Assembly (NCBI GenBank): GCA_021822985.1
Contig: JAKAPZ010000003.1
Coordinates: forward strand, 1-58,002
From: Thermoplasmata archaeon
Lineage (GTDB): Archaea; Thermoplasmatota; Thermoplasmata; Thermoplasmatales; Thermoplasmataceae
Length of the DNA: 58,002 bases
Direction: 5' to 3'
Position 1 is the stretch's first letter; every line of letters begins with the position of its first letter. Below are positions 1 through 8,542 of the stretch, one piece after another. The notes below the pieces were generated by a model that did not search any database, was not told the origin of the DNA, and saw only the letters and a list, made by a program, of their open reading frames with translations. Both the position numbers and the translations under genes were made by a program.

Positions 1-292
1 TTGAATGTTTGGAAACATTCTGCCATCCAAGATTGCCAAGGCTGACACTGCTTCCGCAATATTCGCAGGTCATCACTGTTTCACCCTGCTGTGGCTTTAT
101 TGGGGCCCCGCATCCAGGGCACTTCAATTCCGTAACTCCTGAGCTTGCCAGAGTCTGCCTCTGGGAATCGCCTGAATTCTGAGGGGTATTCTGTCCAGCA
201 GGGTTTCCTGATGCCTGATTCATCCTGTTTCCACACTTAGAGCAAAATACTGCATCATCTGGCAGTTCAGTTCCACATTTTACACAAAACAT
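1..292 (-). CDS. Zinc-ribbon protein, 3' end beyond window
   Basis: The reading frame starts with ATG at 292 and runs off the left edge after 97 codons. Two zinc-ribbon units are visible: an N-terminal CVKCG...CSKCG pair within the first 25 residues, and a CPGCG...CEYCG pair near residues 54-75, joined by a Gln/Ser/Asn-rich linker. It lies 10 nt behind the SPFH-domain gene on the same strand, so it is probably the third gene of that operon. Zinc ribbons of this kind usually bind partners or nucleic acid; no enzymatic domain is visible in the part seen. Exact function unknown. Confidence 0.75.
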   Translation of the reverse strand, partial: MFCVKCGTELPDDAVFCSKCGNRMNQASGNPAGQNTPQNSGDSQRQTLASSGVTELKCPGCGAPIKPQQGETVMTCEYCGSSVSLGNLGWQNVSKHS

Positions 293-302
293 TTTTTTTC
301 AC

Positions 303-1466
303 CTACATTTTTTCTCCGCAATTGGGGCAAAACTTCGTGCCATTTGGTGTTTCTGTTCCACATTTCTGGCATTTTATGGTGGAATTTTGCTGAACATGTT
401 CACCACAGTTAGGGCAGAACTTGCTTCCTTCAGGAATGTCAGTGCCGCATTTGGAGCACTTTACAGAAGCCTTTCCCGGTTTTTCCTGTACCTTGTTCAT
501 ATCGTTGCCGCAAGACGGGCAGAATCTGGAACCAGCAGGCACAAGAGTTCCACATTTTGGGCATGGAGAATTCTGAGTCTGCCATTGCCCTGCAATTCCT
601 CCTGACATTGCATAACCCATTCCAGCTCCAGCTCCCATACCTACACCAAGCCCTGCGCCCAAACCTGCCATTCCACCCTGATTCTTGGAGGCGTCAACCA
701 TAGCCTGTCCTGCCTGATACTGGAGATAATTCACTCCAAGCACAGACATTTCGGATCTTGTGTCGATGGCTTTCTGGACTTCATCTGGCAGTGATATATT
801 TATCCCCTGAAGCTTGGAGATTTCTATGCCATACTGCTGGAAATTCTGAGGTGCGAGGCCAAGAGTCGCCTGCTCAATATTCAGGAGGCTTGAAGGAATA
901 TCTGTGACTTTTGTACCATTATCCTTCATTTTACCCAGAACGTTGTAGAGCAACACAACGATCTGATCCTTTAACCTCGATTCCACATCGGCTGAAGTTG
1001 CAGCATTGAATGTTCCAACAAATTGATTTATGAAAAGCGCAGGATCAGTAATCTGCCACCTGTACTGGCCAAATACCCTCAGATTGACAATTCCAAACGT
1101 TGGGTCCATGAACTGGTAGGGGCTCTGGCTTCCGTATTTTCCATCCATTATTCTCTTCTGGATATAATAGACTTCAGCCTGCTGCTGTACTCCTGTGAAG
1201 AATTTCAAAAGTTCTCCAACAACTGGAGCGTTGAAATCTGTGAGCGCATATCTTCCAGCCTTGTCAAAATAAGTGAGAACCTTTCCATCCCTGAAAAAGA
1301 CTGCAGTTTCGTCTTCCCTGATCACTATATTATCATTGAATCTGATCAGTCTTGGCACCTTCCACATTGCATTGCTCTCCTTGAACTGAGTCTCCCATGC
1401 AATGGTGATCGAACCTTCCACGCTTCCACCCTTATAGGGGATCTTATCGGATTTCTTTCCAAACAT
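303..1466 (-). CDS. SPFH-domain protein with three C-terminal zinc ribbons
   Basis: 387 aa. Residues about 1-240 match the SPFH (band-7-like) 'virion core protein' family of soluble proteins: an N-terminal GSITIAWETQF segment followed by the long beta/alpha domain. A Gly/Ala/Met-rich hinge follows (around 255-295), then three zinc ribbons, each of the CxxCG...FCPxCG type. ATG at 1466 has GGTGA 6 nt upstream, which overlaps the end of the preceding gene, so the two are probably translationally coupled. SPFH proteins form oligomeric scaffolds. The family has been linked to membrane or stress functions, but no biochemical role can be read here. Confidence 0.8.
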   Translation of the reverse strand: MFGKKSDKIPYKGGSVEGSITIAWETQFKESNAMWKVPRLIRFNDNIVIREDETAVFFRDGKVLTYFDKAGRYALTDFNAPVVGELLKFFTGVQQQAEVYYIQKRIMDGKYGSQSPYQFMDPTFGIVNLRVFGQYRWQITDPALFINQFVGTFNAATSADVESRLKDQIVVLLYNVLGKMKDNGTKVTDIPSSLLNIEQATLGLAPQNFQQYGIEISKLQGINISLPDEVQKAIDTRSEMSVLGVNYLQYQAGQAMVDASKNQGGMAGLGAGLGVGMGAGAGMGYAMSGGIAGQWQTQNSPCPKCGTLVPAGSRFCPSCGNDMNKVQEKPGKASVKCSKCGTDIPEGSKFCPNCGEHVQQNSTIKCQKCGTETPNGTKFCPNCGEKM

Positions 1467-1467
1467 A

Positions 1468-2013
1468 TTACTTCACCCTGATATTCTCTATCTCTTCCAA
1501 CCTGTGTGACCATGATTCCCTGCACTGCAGCGCAAAAGATTTTGATTTTGCAATGAGAGATGAAAGTTCCTGATCACTCATGGAGCATGGATCTGCTGTA
1601 GCTCCAAGAAGATTCTTGATTTCATTTCCAGAATTTACGAATGAAAAATCAAAATCATATATTCTGTCAAGACTTGCATTCTTTATTTTAATGGGGGCTG
1701 CAAATCCCGAATATCCCTGCTCGGCATGCATAATATCGCCACCCAGTGCCTGTAATAGAGAAATCAAATCGGCAAGGCTGAGCAGATTTGACATTTTAAA
1801 ACACTGGCTCAAACTCTGCCTCATATTTTCCAGTGTGGTTATACAATTACGGAAGATACCTGACACCTGTGATCTCAAAAGCTGATCAGCTATCCTGATG
1901 TCTTCCTTTTGCCTGTATCCAGAAAAACCTGGAACTAAAATCTGAATTTTTTTGAGAATGGATCTGTTATCTTCGACCTCACTTCGTATATCATTGCCCC
2001 CATCCTGTTTCAT
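1468..2013 (-). CDS. Conserved hypothetical protein, first gene of SPFH operon
   Basis: 181 aa, not recognised. Predicted mainly helical and soluble, with no signal peptide or membrane segment. It ends 1 nt before the SPFH gene start, and the SPFH Shine-Dalgarno lies in its last codons, so the two are co-translated. Start ATG at 2013; an AT-rich stretch upstream (2014-2083) separates it from the broken membrane-protein gene and is the likely operon promoter. The context suggests a partner of the SPFH scaffold. That is inference. Confidence 0.65.
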   Translation of the reverse strand: MKQDGGNDIRSEVEDNRSILKKIQILVPGFSGYRQKEDIRIADQLLRSQVSGIFRNCITTLENMRQSLSQCFKMSNLLSLADLISLLQALGGDIMHAEQGYSGFAAPIKIKNASLDRIYDFDFSFVNSGNEIKNLLGATADPCSMSDQELSSLIAKSKSFALQCRESWSHRLEEIENIRVK

Positions 2014-2083
2014 ATGTCTGTAATTATGAAGACGATATATATTCTTTTATCTCTGTATTCTTTAGAGATTAAATATATTCTAT

Positions 2084-4008
2084 TTAGCTGATGGATGAAT
2101 TATTGTAGTTTGGCCCAAATATGGATACATTTTGGAATTTTGCATTGCCGGATGAGTCAAATAAAGCATACCCATGAACGATAAATGAGTCTATATTTAC
2201 TGTGACATTGACATAATATGTATTTTTAACATGAAATATTTTTTCATTCAGCATTGAGAAACTGACATTTATTCCGTTGCTTGAGTTGAAATCCATGATA
2301 TTTACCGATGTGGAAGATGAATTTGTGGAAAAATTCAAATTGTATATTCCCGGAGAGATGTAAGGAATCGTGAAGATTAGCCCTTTATGTATAAAGTTTG
2401 AAATGTTATGAGTCTGCACAGGAATGTGTGAAAGGTATACTGGCGGAGAATCATAATTCCTTGCAAGGAGGAGAAATCCATCCAGAAAAGCTTCCACACC
2501 GTAGGATCCGCTTGAATAGTATCTGCTTACAGCCTTTGAAAAGTTTGAGTTTAATTGGTTCCCGTACTCATAACCCATAACATAATCAACTCTGCTTGAA
2601 ATTGTGCCATTCATGAGCATAATCTTTGCGTAGTTCGAAGAATTTAACATTAGGCTATATACACCAAGACAGGAAAGGGCAGGATCGTGAACATCAACAT
2701 AGGGGAGATTTCCCTGATACAGAACATATGGATCATTTGGCGGTATGAGATTTACCACCTTCACATAGTCGGCATAAGTATTCATGTTTGGCGGATAGAT
2801 ATTCATATTGAATTTGTTGGGATCGTAATTGTTGAAAGGGCTGTAAGGCTGGAATATAACAGCAGTGATGATAATTATCACGAAGAAAACAACAGCCCTT
2901 CTTCTTTTTGCGATTTGTAACTTTAAGATATGAATGATTTCTTTTACCTTATTTTTTTTCTGAACTGGATTTGAAATGATTCTATCCGGTATTTGGATAT
3001 TATCAAGAATCAGCAGAAAAATGAATGGAACATATAGACCTGAATACTGATAGTGGTTAAAATATGGAAAAAAGTAATACCTATAATTGCTGAGAAACAT
3101 AAGAGCCATATAGGGGAATGTGAAGAAAATCCACTTGAACTTCCTGATAGGAATATAGATAATCGGTGAAAAAATCAGAATGACAGTAATTATCTTGTTT
3201 TCAATGTTTTGCATGAAGTAGTCATATAGAGAATAACCGGCAATATGAAAATATCCGGTTACAGGGTTGGTATAGCCTATTTTTTGGGCAATTAAAAAAT
3301 ATGAATCGGAAATGAGGAAGAAAGAAATTATTAAAACACCCCCATGATCAAAGTGTTCAGGATTGCAAATTTTTTGACTCCATACTCGATTTCCCCTTTA
3401 TTGAGAACTATTTTTGAAAAAATTAAGAATACAAATAGAAAAGGAAAGATCATGAATGGAAACCTGACTGAACCTGCCAGAAACAAAGAAAGAGTGGAAA
3501 GCTTATAATGTCGTGTTTCAAATAAATATATTCCCAGAAGAAAAAACAATATGAAAAATGTCTGGAAATGATAATCAAAATAGAATGCACCTGCGAGTGG
3601 AAAATAGATCAGATATGATAGAGAGATAAGCATGGATGAAACGTTGTCTTTTATTTTCAATTGGGCTAATTTGAAGATAATATAGGCAGGAACGCTCAGG
3701 GCAATTTCCTGAATTACAAGCATCCCCGGTATGCCATCGATCAATATCAGTGGGGAAAATAAGAGCCTGTCCAGTGAAAAACCTGCCATGTACATTATGA
3801 AAGGAATATTTATGTAATGAAGATTATATTCCAGTGTGAGAGAGATTATGCCGGAATCGAAAACTCTGTCCATCATCGAATAATATCTCAGAAGAGAAAT
3901 TGTGCACCATACTAAAGAGTTCAGGATTACCCCTGCTATGACGGTTAATTCAGGGTAGGAAATACTCCTAAATTTAAGAACAATCCTATGGGAGAAACCA
4001 AATCTCAT
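2084..4008 (-). pseudogene. DUF2079 membrane protein, split by a single frameshift
   Basis: Two adjacent frames encode the halves of one DUF2079-family polytopic membrane protein: 3331-4008 (225 aa, N-terminal membrane segments) and 2084-3214 (376 aa, remaining membrane segments plus a sequon-rich exterior domain). The N-terminal frame stops just after a run of five C on the + strand (3339-3343, G in the gene). With one extra G there, the frame continues without a stop through 3330-3215 into the C-terminal half, giving about 641 aa. The paralogue at 25010 (600 aa) is intact and aligns with both halves, for example YFPLAGAFYFDYH against YYPFSGVYWFDFH. Either a genuine inactivation, a homopolymer sequencing error, or a phase-variable or -1 frameshift site. 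Confidence 0.85.
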
Positions 4009-4116
4009 CTTTCAGATGCAAATTTAAATTCGCATAATAAATTTTTGATTCTTAAAAAATTTTCACAATTGGTTTATGCACCGGTGTGTGAATTAAAAAA
4101 TTTTGTGAAGCGATGT

Positions 4117-4530
4117 TCACTGATTAAGGGAATCGATTCTTTTAAGCATCTTCACGACAGATTCTACTGCATCCTTGGCCATCTCAATTCTCGCTTCGGC
4201 CTGAAGCCTGGTTTCACCGGGGCCAGAAATGCCAAGAGACACTGGCTTTCCTTCCGAAACTGCTATGTCCATGATCTTTCTTGCCGTGTTCTGCATTATT
4301 ATGTCATCATGATCAGTTTCACCCTGCATCACCGCTCCAAGCGTAACAACTCCATCAACCTTTCCTGTTTTCAGAAGTTTCAATACCCCAAGCGGTATCT
4401 CAAAAGTGCCCGGTACCTTCAATACCTTCTCAACCTTTGCTCCCAGAAATTCAGCGTGTTCTGTGGCCCTCTGTAACATCATCATCGTTATATCGTAATT
4501 ATATTCTGAAACAACTATTCCTATTTTCAT
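4117..4530 (-). CDS. ribH: 6,7-dimethyl-8-ribityllumazine synthase
   Basis: 137 aa from ATG at 4530. It condenses the ribitylaminouracil intermediate with 3,4-dihydroxy-2-butanone 4-phosphate to form lumazine, the penultimate riboflavin step. Visible signatures: IVVSEYN at the N-terminus, VPGTFEIP, and GAVMQGETDHDD around residues 70-80 with the family's catalytic histidine. A GTG at 4539 would add three residues, but it lies inside the GGTGA Shine-Dalgarno of the ATG, so the ATG is preferred. Last gene of the ribB-ribL-ribC-ribH operon, 12 nt behind ribC. Confidence 0.95.
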   Translation of the reverse strand: MKIGIVVSEYNYDITMMMLQRATEHAEFLGAKVEKVLKVPGTFEIPLGVLKLLKTGKVDGVVTLGAVMQGETDHDDIIMQNTARKIMDIAVSEGKPVSLGISGPGETRLQAEARIEMAKDAVESVVKMLKRIDSLNQ

Positions 4531-4542
4531 ACATTTCACCTT

Positions 4543-5034
4543 TCAGTGCCTTATTTTGCTTCCCTTTGCGTCTCCCATTGTGCTCCCTACATCCTCAAAT
4601 CCCTGTCTCAAACCTTTCCCCTTGTTCTCTTCCAGCTTTTCCGGGGAAAATAGGATGTTGTATGCGTTCACTGCATGTTCCCTTGCTCTCATGTCGCACA
4701 GCCATGAAAGCTCTCTGTCATTCTTTGCCTCATCCTCATGGACAAATACCTCAATAATGTGTTTCTCCACCTTGAGCTGTACCTCCATGAGTCCTGTGGA
4801 TGCTATCTGTGCAGATATCTTGTCCACGGGCTTTTTTCCCGGCATTCCGCAGGCAATCACTATATCCGCATTTCTCCTGAACAGGATGAGGGAGGCAACA
4901 GGCAGATCCTTTATGCCCGGAACCGTGTATTTTATGATCCTGAATCCTGTACCTGCCTTCCCCAGTTCGTCCTGGGCAGATTTGCCCATATCATATCTTG
5001 CGAACGTTGTGTCTGCAATGCCGATGATCTTCAT
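4543..5034 (-). CDS. ribC: Archaeal-type riboflavin synthase
   Basis: 163 aa. It dismutates two lumazines to riboflavin. This is the archaeal enzyme, related to lumazine synthase and not to bacterial RibE. Recognised by KIIGIADTTFARYDM at the N-terminus, KYTVPGIKDLPVA near residue 37, CGMPGKKPVDK near 62 and the conserved HEDEA segment near 98. The ATG at 5034 overlaps the ribL stop by 4 nt (ATGA), indicating translational coupling. The tail after residue 130 is Lys/Gly-rich. Confidence 0.93.
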   Translation of the reverse strand: MKIIGIADTTFARYDMGKSAQDELGKAGTGFRIIKYTVPGIKDLPVASLILFRRNADIVIACGMPGKKPVDKISAQIASTGLMEVQLKVEKHIIEVFVHEDEAKNDRELSWLCDMRAREHAVNAYNILFSPEKLEENKGKGLRQGFEDVGSTMGDAKGSKIRH

Positions 5035-5462
5035 TTTCCATCTATTTCCAAAATCTTTTTCCTTATTTTTCTTGTGCCAAGTGGTTCTTTCGTTTCAAGC
5101 TCAAATGAGGAGCACCTGTACACTTCAGTATTTACACCCCTTTTCTTTGATTCCTGGACTATCACATCCGGATCGAATTTTTGATCGAAACCCAGAGTTA
5201 TGACATCTGGCCTGACACTGGAAATTGTGTCAAAGATGTTTCCACTTCCACCGATAATTGCCTCATCAACTGGCTTAAGGGCCTCCACAACCTTTCTTCT
5301 TGTTTCCTGCGAGAATAGAAGCGTCTTTCCGTTTTTCTTTGCATTCTCATCAGATGCTATGACAACAACAAGCCTGTCCCCCTGTTTTTTTGATTCTTCA
5401 AGATAGTGGATATGCCCAAGATGTATGATGTCAAAAACCCCCGTTGCCATTACCTTTTTCAT
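5031..5462 (-). CDS. ribL: FAD synthetase (FMN adenylyltransferase)
   Basis: 143 aa nucleotidyltransferase of the cytidylyltransferase fold. It adenylylates FMN to FAD. The HxGH nucleotide-binding motif is HLGH at residues 16-19, and the family's second region is seen as TRRKVVEAL near residue 57. The start at 5462 lies 32 nt inside the end of ribB; a second in-frame ATG at 5450 (MATGVFD) is an alternative start. Its place in a riboflavin operon supports RibL rather than a lipid cytidylyltransferase. Confidence 0.92.
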   Translation of the reverse strand: MKKVMATGVFDIIHLGHIHYLEESKKQGDRLVVVIASDENAKKNGKTLLFSQETRRKVVEALKPVDEAIIGGSGNIFDTISSVRPDVITLGFDQKFDPDVIVQESKKRGVNTEVYRCSSFELETKEPLGTRKIRKKILEIDGK

Positions 5463-6147
5463 TTGCCCACTGGCGGATAATTTCTTTCCCCTCTATAAAT
5501 ATTAAGCCATGATTTTCGGCATATTTTTCAGCATCTGTTCTTGACATGGCTTTTCCATCGTCACCAAGCATCTCTGCTATGGTTGCTGAAGGGTATAGCC
5601 CGGCTGATTCAACCATATATGTTGCCAGTTCTGTATGCCCCTTCCTTTTATCGAAATAGCCCTCCCTTGCAATGAGTATGCTAACATGGCCTGGAATCCT
5701 GAATTTTTCATAGAATGATTCCACTGGTTTTCCATTCGTGTTCATGCCGGAAAGAAACTGCACAAATTCTGTTACTGTCGTTGCCCTGTCCCTGTCGCTG
5801 ATGCCCGTATAAGTTGATCTTGAATTAATGGTGAATGTAAAAGAAGAATGGGAATCGTATTTCATATCGCCCGCGTATGTGGCCTTTTTTCCATAAGAAA
5901 GAAATCTTGAATACAGTTCCTCCAGAAATGGCATGCTTAAAATATTCGCTTGAGATTCCTTAATGGTGGTGCATATAAGTCCCCCGGATTCTTTCCTCAG
6001 CATTCTTATGGCATTGAAATCAACAAACTGTGATGCAAAGACCATGTCAGTCTCCCCCTCCCGTTTCTCATGGTCAAAAATAAGCAAGGGTTTTCCTGAT
6101 TCCAGTTCGCTCTTCACTGATTCCTGCAATCCGTATTCTTTCATCAT
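5431..6147 (-). CDS. ribB: 3,4-dihydroxy-2-butanone 4-phosphate synthase
   Basis: 238 aa. It converts ribulose 5-phosphate to the four-carbon riboflavin precursor plus formate. Signatures: a DHEKREGETDMVFAS segment near residue 25 with the acidic metal-binding cluster, RKESGGLICTT near 50, and PGHVSILIAREG near 150, followed by KGHTELATYMVESAG. First gene of the four-gene flavin operon. GTP cyclohydrolase (arfA), the reductase and deaminase, and riboflavin kinase are not in this window. Confidence 0.94.
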   Translation of the reverse strand: MMKEYGLQESVKSELESGKPLLIFDHEKREGETDMVFASQFVDFNAIRMLRKESGGLICTTIKESQANILSMPFLEELYSRFLSYGKKATYAGDMKYDSHSSFTFTINSRSTYTGISDRDRATTVTEFVQFLSGMNTNGKPVESFYEKFRIPGHVSILIAREGYFDKRKGHTELATYMVESAGLYPSATIAEMLGDDGKAMSRTDAEKYAENHGLIFIEGKEIIRQWANEKGNGNGGF

Positions 6148-6208
6148 GAGACCTTATTCTGAGAGTGAATAAATATTTTTGGTAATTACCAATTAATGAG
6201 TTGAAATT

Positions 6209-6664
6209 ATGTTAAATATAAGAGACGCCACTGAGAAAGATATAAAAATAATCAAACTTCTGGAGGACAGGGCATTTCTACAGGATGCATATGATGTGGA
6301 GATGCTGCTCACTGCAATTCTTGAAAGTGAAGGGATGTCCGTAATTGCAGAATATGATGGTGAACCTGCTGGCTATTCAATAGCCATAGGGATGAAGGAG
6401 AGAAAGGCAGATATAGAGAGCATTTGCGTTGATCCAGGATTCCGCGGCAAAGGAATCGGAATGGGACTGCTCACGGCCATAGAGCAGAAAATGATGGAAA
6501 GAGGCTTTACTGAATCTGTGCTTGAAGTGAGGGAACATAACAGAAGTGCCATAGCGCTGTACGAAAAGGCAGGATATATTCACGTAAAAATACTGCATAA
6601 TTTTTATGAAGGAGAATTTGAAGGTAGTAGAGATGCCATCAGGATGAAAAAAATTTTGAGGTAA
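6209..6664 (+). CDS. RimI-like GNAT N-acetyltransferase
   Basis: 151 aa single-domain GNAT protein. The acetyl-CoA loop is R-x-x-G-x-G/A in GFRGKGIGMGLL near residue 76, and the C-terminal motif is EVREHNRSAIALYEKAGY, typical of RimI/Ard1 N-terminal acetyltransferases. Probable role: N-alpha-acetylation of proteins. It is divergent from ribB. Its last 26 nt overlap the end of the convergent HD gene. Confidence 0.85.
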   Translation: MLNIRDATEKDIKIIKLLEDRAFLQDAYDVEMLLTAILESEGMSVIAEYDGEPAGYSIAIGMKERKADIESICVDPGFRGKGIGMGLLTAIEQKMMERGFTESVLEVREHNRSAIALYEKAGYIHVKILHNFYEGEFEGSRDAIRMKKILR

Positions 6665-7772
6665 AATTTTCTATTTCATTTTTCCTTTCTGATTCTCCAT
6701 AGACAAAAATTTTCCTCATGTTGAAGCTGTCATAGAGAGAATGAAGAAGCGGAGATATTGTCCGAATGTCGAGATATTTTCCATGGGCCATGACATCTAT
6801 CCTGTTTTTGACCCTGTCATCGTTTTTGAAACTGAATGGCGGCACTACGTCAATATATGCTTCCGGAAATCTGTCATTCATCTCTTTTCTGAATGATTTT
6901 TCATCTGATTCCTTCTTGATCTCATGTTGGGCTGTGAGCTTTACGAGCTCCCTCCTTTCCACTCTCCTGATAATATCTCCACCCTTACCATGCTTCAGCA
7001 TGTCGAGAAACTGCAGATCCTTCATAGAGGAAGTGCTTTTGCCCGGAGATTCCAAATCAACTGCCCTGCTCACCATTTTCTGTATGATTCTGACTGTCTT
7101 GTGAAAGTAGACAGACTTATACATGAGGAATCTGGAAATCAATAGGGATTCAATTGCAGGAATCCCCTTCTGCTCAATATAAATCCTCTCACCATCTGTC
7201 ATCAGCACTGAGACGATTCTCCTGAAATCGAATGGAAGAAGGTTGACACCAGTGTAATAACTGTCCCTGGCGAGATAATCTATTTCATCAGAGTCTATGG
7301 GTCCGCTGACAATACTCTCTTCCAGCGGGAACTCCCCGGATTTGGCAAGTATGGATACAACAACTTCTGGTTCAATGCTGTTTTTTTCCAGAATGTCCTT
7401 AATCTGCCCTGAACCTGCCTTGCCTCGAATGATATCCATTGAGACACTTTCATGCGAAATGCCATATTTTTCCATGAAAAAATTCTCGAACGAATGGCTG
7501 AACGGGAAATGCCCTATATCATGTAAAAGGGCTGCTGCCTTCAATTCTCCAATTCGTTTTGAACTCAGTTTTTCTCCCATTTTTTCTGCTATGTGCATTG
7601 TTCCAAGCGAATGCTGAAATCTTGTCTGGGTCGCGCCGGGAAAAACCATGTGGCACAGACCAAGCTGCCCAATCCAGTGAAGCCTTTGAAATTCTTCTGT
7701 GTCAATGATCTGCAGAAATTCCGGCTTGACCTCTATGGGGCCCCAAATGGGATCCTGTATTATCTTGAACAT
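6639..7772 (-). CDS. HD-domain phosphohydrolase (dNTPase-like)
   Basis: 377 aa. The HD-superfamily metal site is visible: QTRFQHSLGT (H), ALLHDIGHFPFSHSFE (HD plus following histidines), and GPIDSDEIDYLARDSYYTG (second D), as in the SAMHD1/YwfO-like phosphohydrolases. Likely a nucleotide triphosphate or phosphate ester hydrolase. The frame is open as far as 7928, but that part overlaps the SRP RNA gene, and family homology begins at MFKIIQDPIWGPIEV, so ATG 7772 is chosen. That ATG is only about 12 nt from the SRP RNA 3' end. No Shine-Dalgarno is visible. Confidence 0.88.
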   Translation of the reverse strand: MFKIIQDPIWGPIEVKPEFLQIIDTEEFQRLHWIGQLGLCHMVFPGATQTRFQHSLGTMHIAEKMGEKLSSKRIGELKAAALLHDIGHFPFSHSFENFFMEKYGISHESVSMDIIRGKAGSGQIKDILEKNSIEPEVVVSILAKSGEFPLEESIVSGPIDSDEIDYLARDSYYTGVNLLPFDFRRIVSVLMTDGERIYIEQKGIPAIESLLISRFLMYKSVYFHKTVRIIQKMVSRAVDLESPGKSTSSMKDLQFLDMLKHGKGGDIIRRVERRELVKLTAQHEIKKESDEKSFRKEMNDRFPEAYIDVVPPFSFKNDDRVKNRIDVMAHGKYLDIRTISPLLHSLYDSFNMRKIFVYGESERKNEIENFTSKFFSS

Positions 7773-7784
7773 GTTAATACTCAA

Positions 7785-8090
7785 TACCGAACGTTCCTGG
7801 TTCGGGCTTGGCGTCCTGTGAAGTTTACCCTTCAATTCTCTCGACCCCGCTCTCCAGAAGCACCGTAAGTTCAGATTACCGTTGCTCCCTTCCGGACCTG
7901 GCGGATTTTCTGATAGATATAAGGCCATGATTCCTTTGACTCATGACCATATAACCTTCGGTCCACTGGTGCGAAATTTCATCGATCATTGAAAGCTTCA
8001 CAGAGGCCAGGTTTACCTAGCCAGGAAGTCATCCCCACGTATAGACTTTGGGTCACAGAGGGCGCCTACCCCTCCGATCAAGTTCGGTAA
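7785..8090 (-). ncRNA. ffs: Signal recognition particle 7S RNA
   Basis: The helix 8 motif CAGGTCCGGAAGGGAGCAAC with its GGAA tetraloop lies on the minus strand near 7880-7900. The archaeal Alu-domain pattern GGAGGGGTAGGCGCCC followed by TGTGACCC lies near the 5' end. The ends pair in helix 1: TACCGAAC (8089-8082) with GTTCGGTA (7792-7785). Length about 306 nt, normal for archaeal 7S RNA. The 5' base may be up to 3 nt further out (8093). An AATATTAAA element about 25 nt upstream is the likely TATA box. No T-tract is seen at the 3' end before the HD gene. Confidence 0.95.
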
Positions 8091-8241
8091 ACCTTTATCA
8101 ATAACACTTTAATATTTTTTCTATACATACGGATCACTTTTTTTGACTTGAAGTTAAATAAAACAATTACCTGCAGTAATTTAAAAATATAAAAATCAAT
8201 GATAACTGCCATATCGGCTATATTTATATACAGGAAGTTTC

Positions 8242-8538
8242 ATGCTTAATACGGGTAAAATGAAAATAGAAATCGGCGAGAAAAAAACCCTGGAATTTAA
8301 AAAAGAAGAATTCAAAGGAGCTGACACACTATTACCTGTTACTGTCTATGAAAACACACTAGTCAGCATCGAGCTACTCGAAATCAATAAAAGCATTGGA
8401 AAGGCATTAAAGAATATCATTGAATCATCAGACAAGGAGAACACATTTGTAACCATTCAGAGAACATCAATGAAAACCTATTTGATTTACCCCGGTGCAG
8501 CTGTGATTGAAAAGGTCAGAAAAAGTGTTTCTGTTTAG
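8242..8538 (+). CDS. Small hypothetical protein
   Basis: 98 aa, not recognised: a charged, Lys/Glu-rich soluble protein without cysteines or membrane segments. A TATA-like element (TATATTTATATA, 8219-8230) lies just upstream. The distance fits ATG 8260 (MKIEIG, 92 aa) at least as well as ATG 8242, so the start is uncertain. It ends 4 nt before the convergent agmatinase stop. Confidence 0.6.
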   Translation: MLNTGKMKIEIGEKKTLEFKKEEFKGADTLLPVTVYENTLVSIELLEINKSIGKALKNIIESSDKENTFVTIQRTSMKTYLIYPGAAVIEKVRKSVSV

Positions 8539-8542
8539 GCTT

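Noticed and set aside
4556-5203. 215-codon frame antisense to ribC/ribL
   Set aside because: Ser/Phe/Leu-rich shadow of well-supported riboflavin genes on the other strand.
7773-7928. N-terminal extension of the HD protein (open frame to 7928)
   Set aside because: It lies on the SRP RNA gene, and the family homology begins at MFKIIQDPIWG from ATG 7772.
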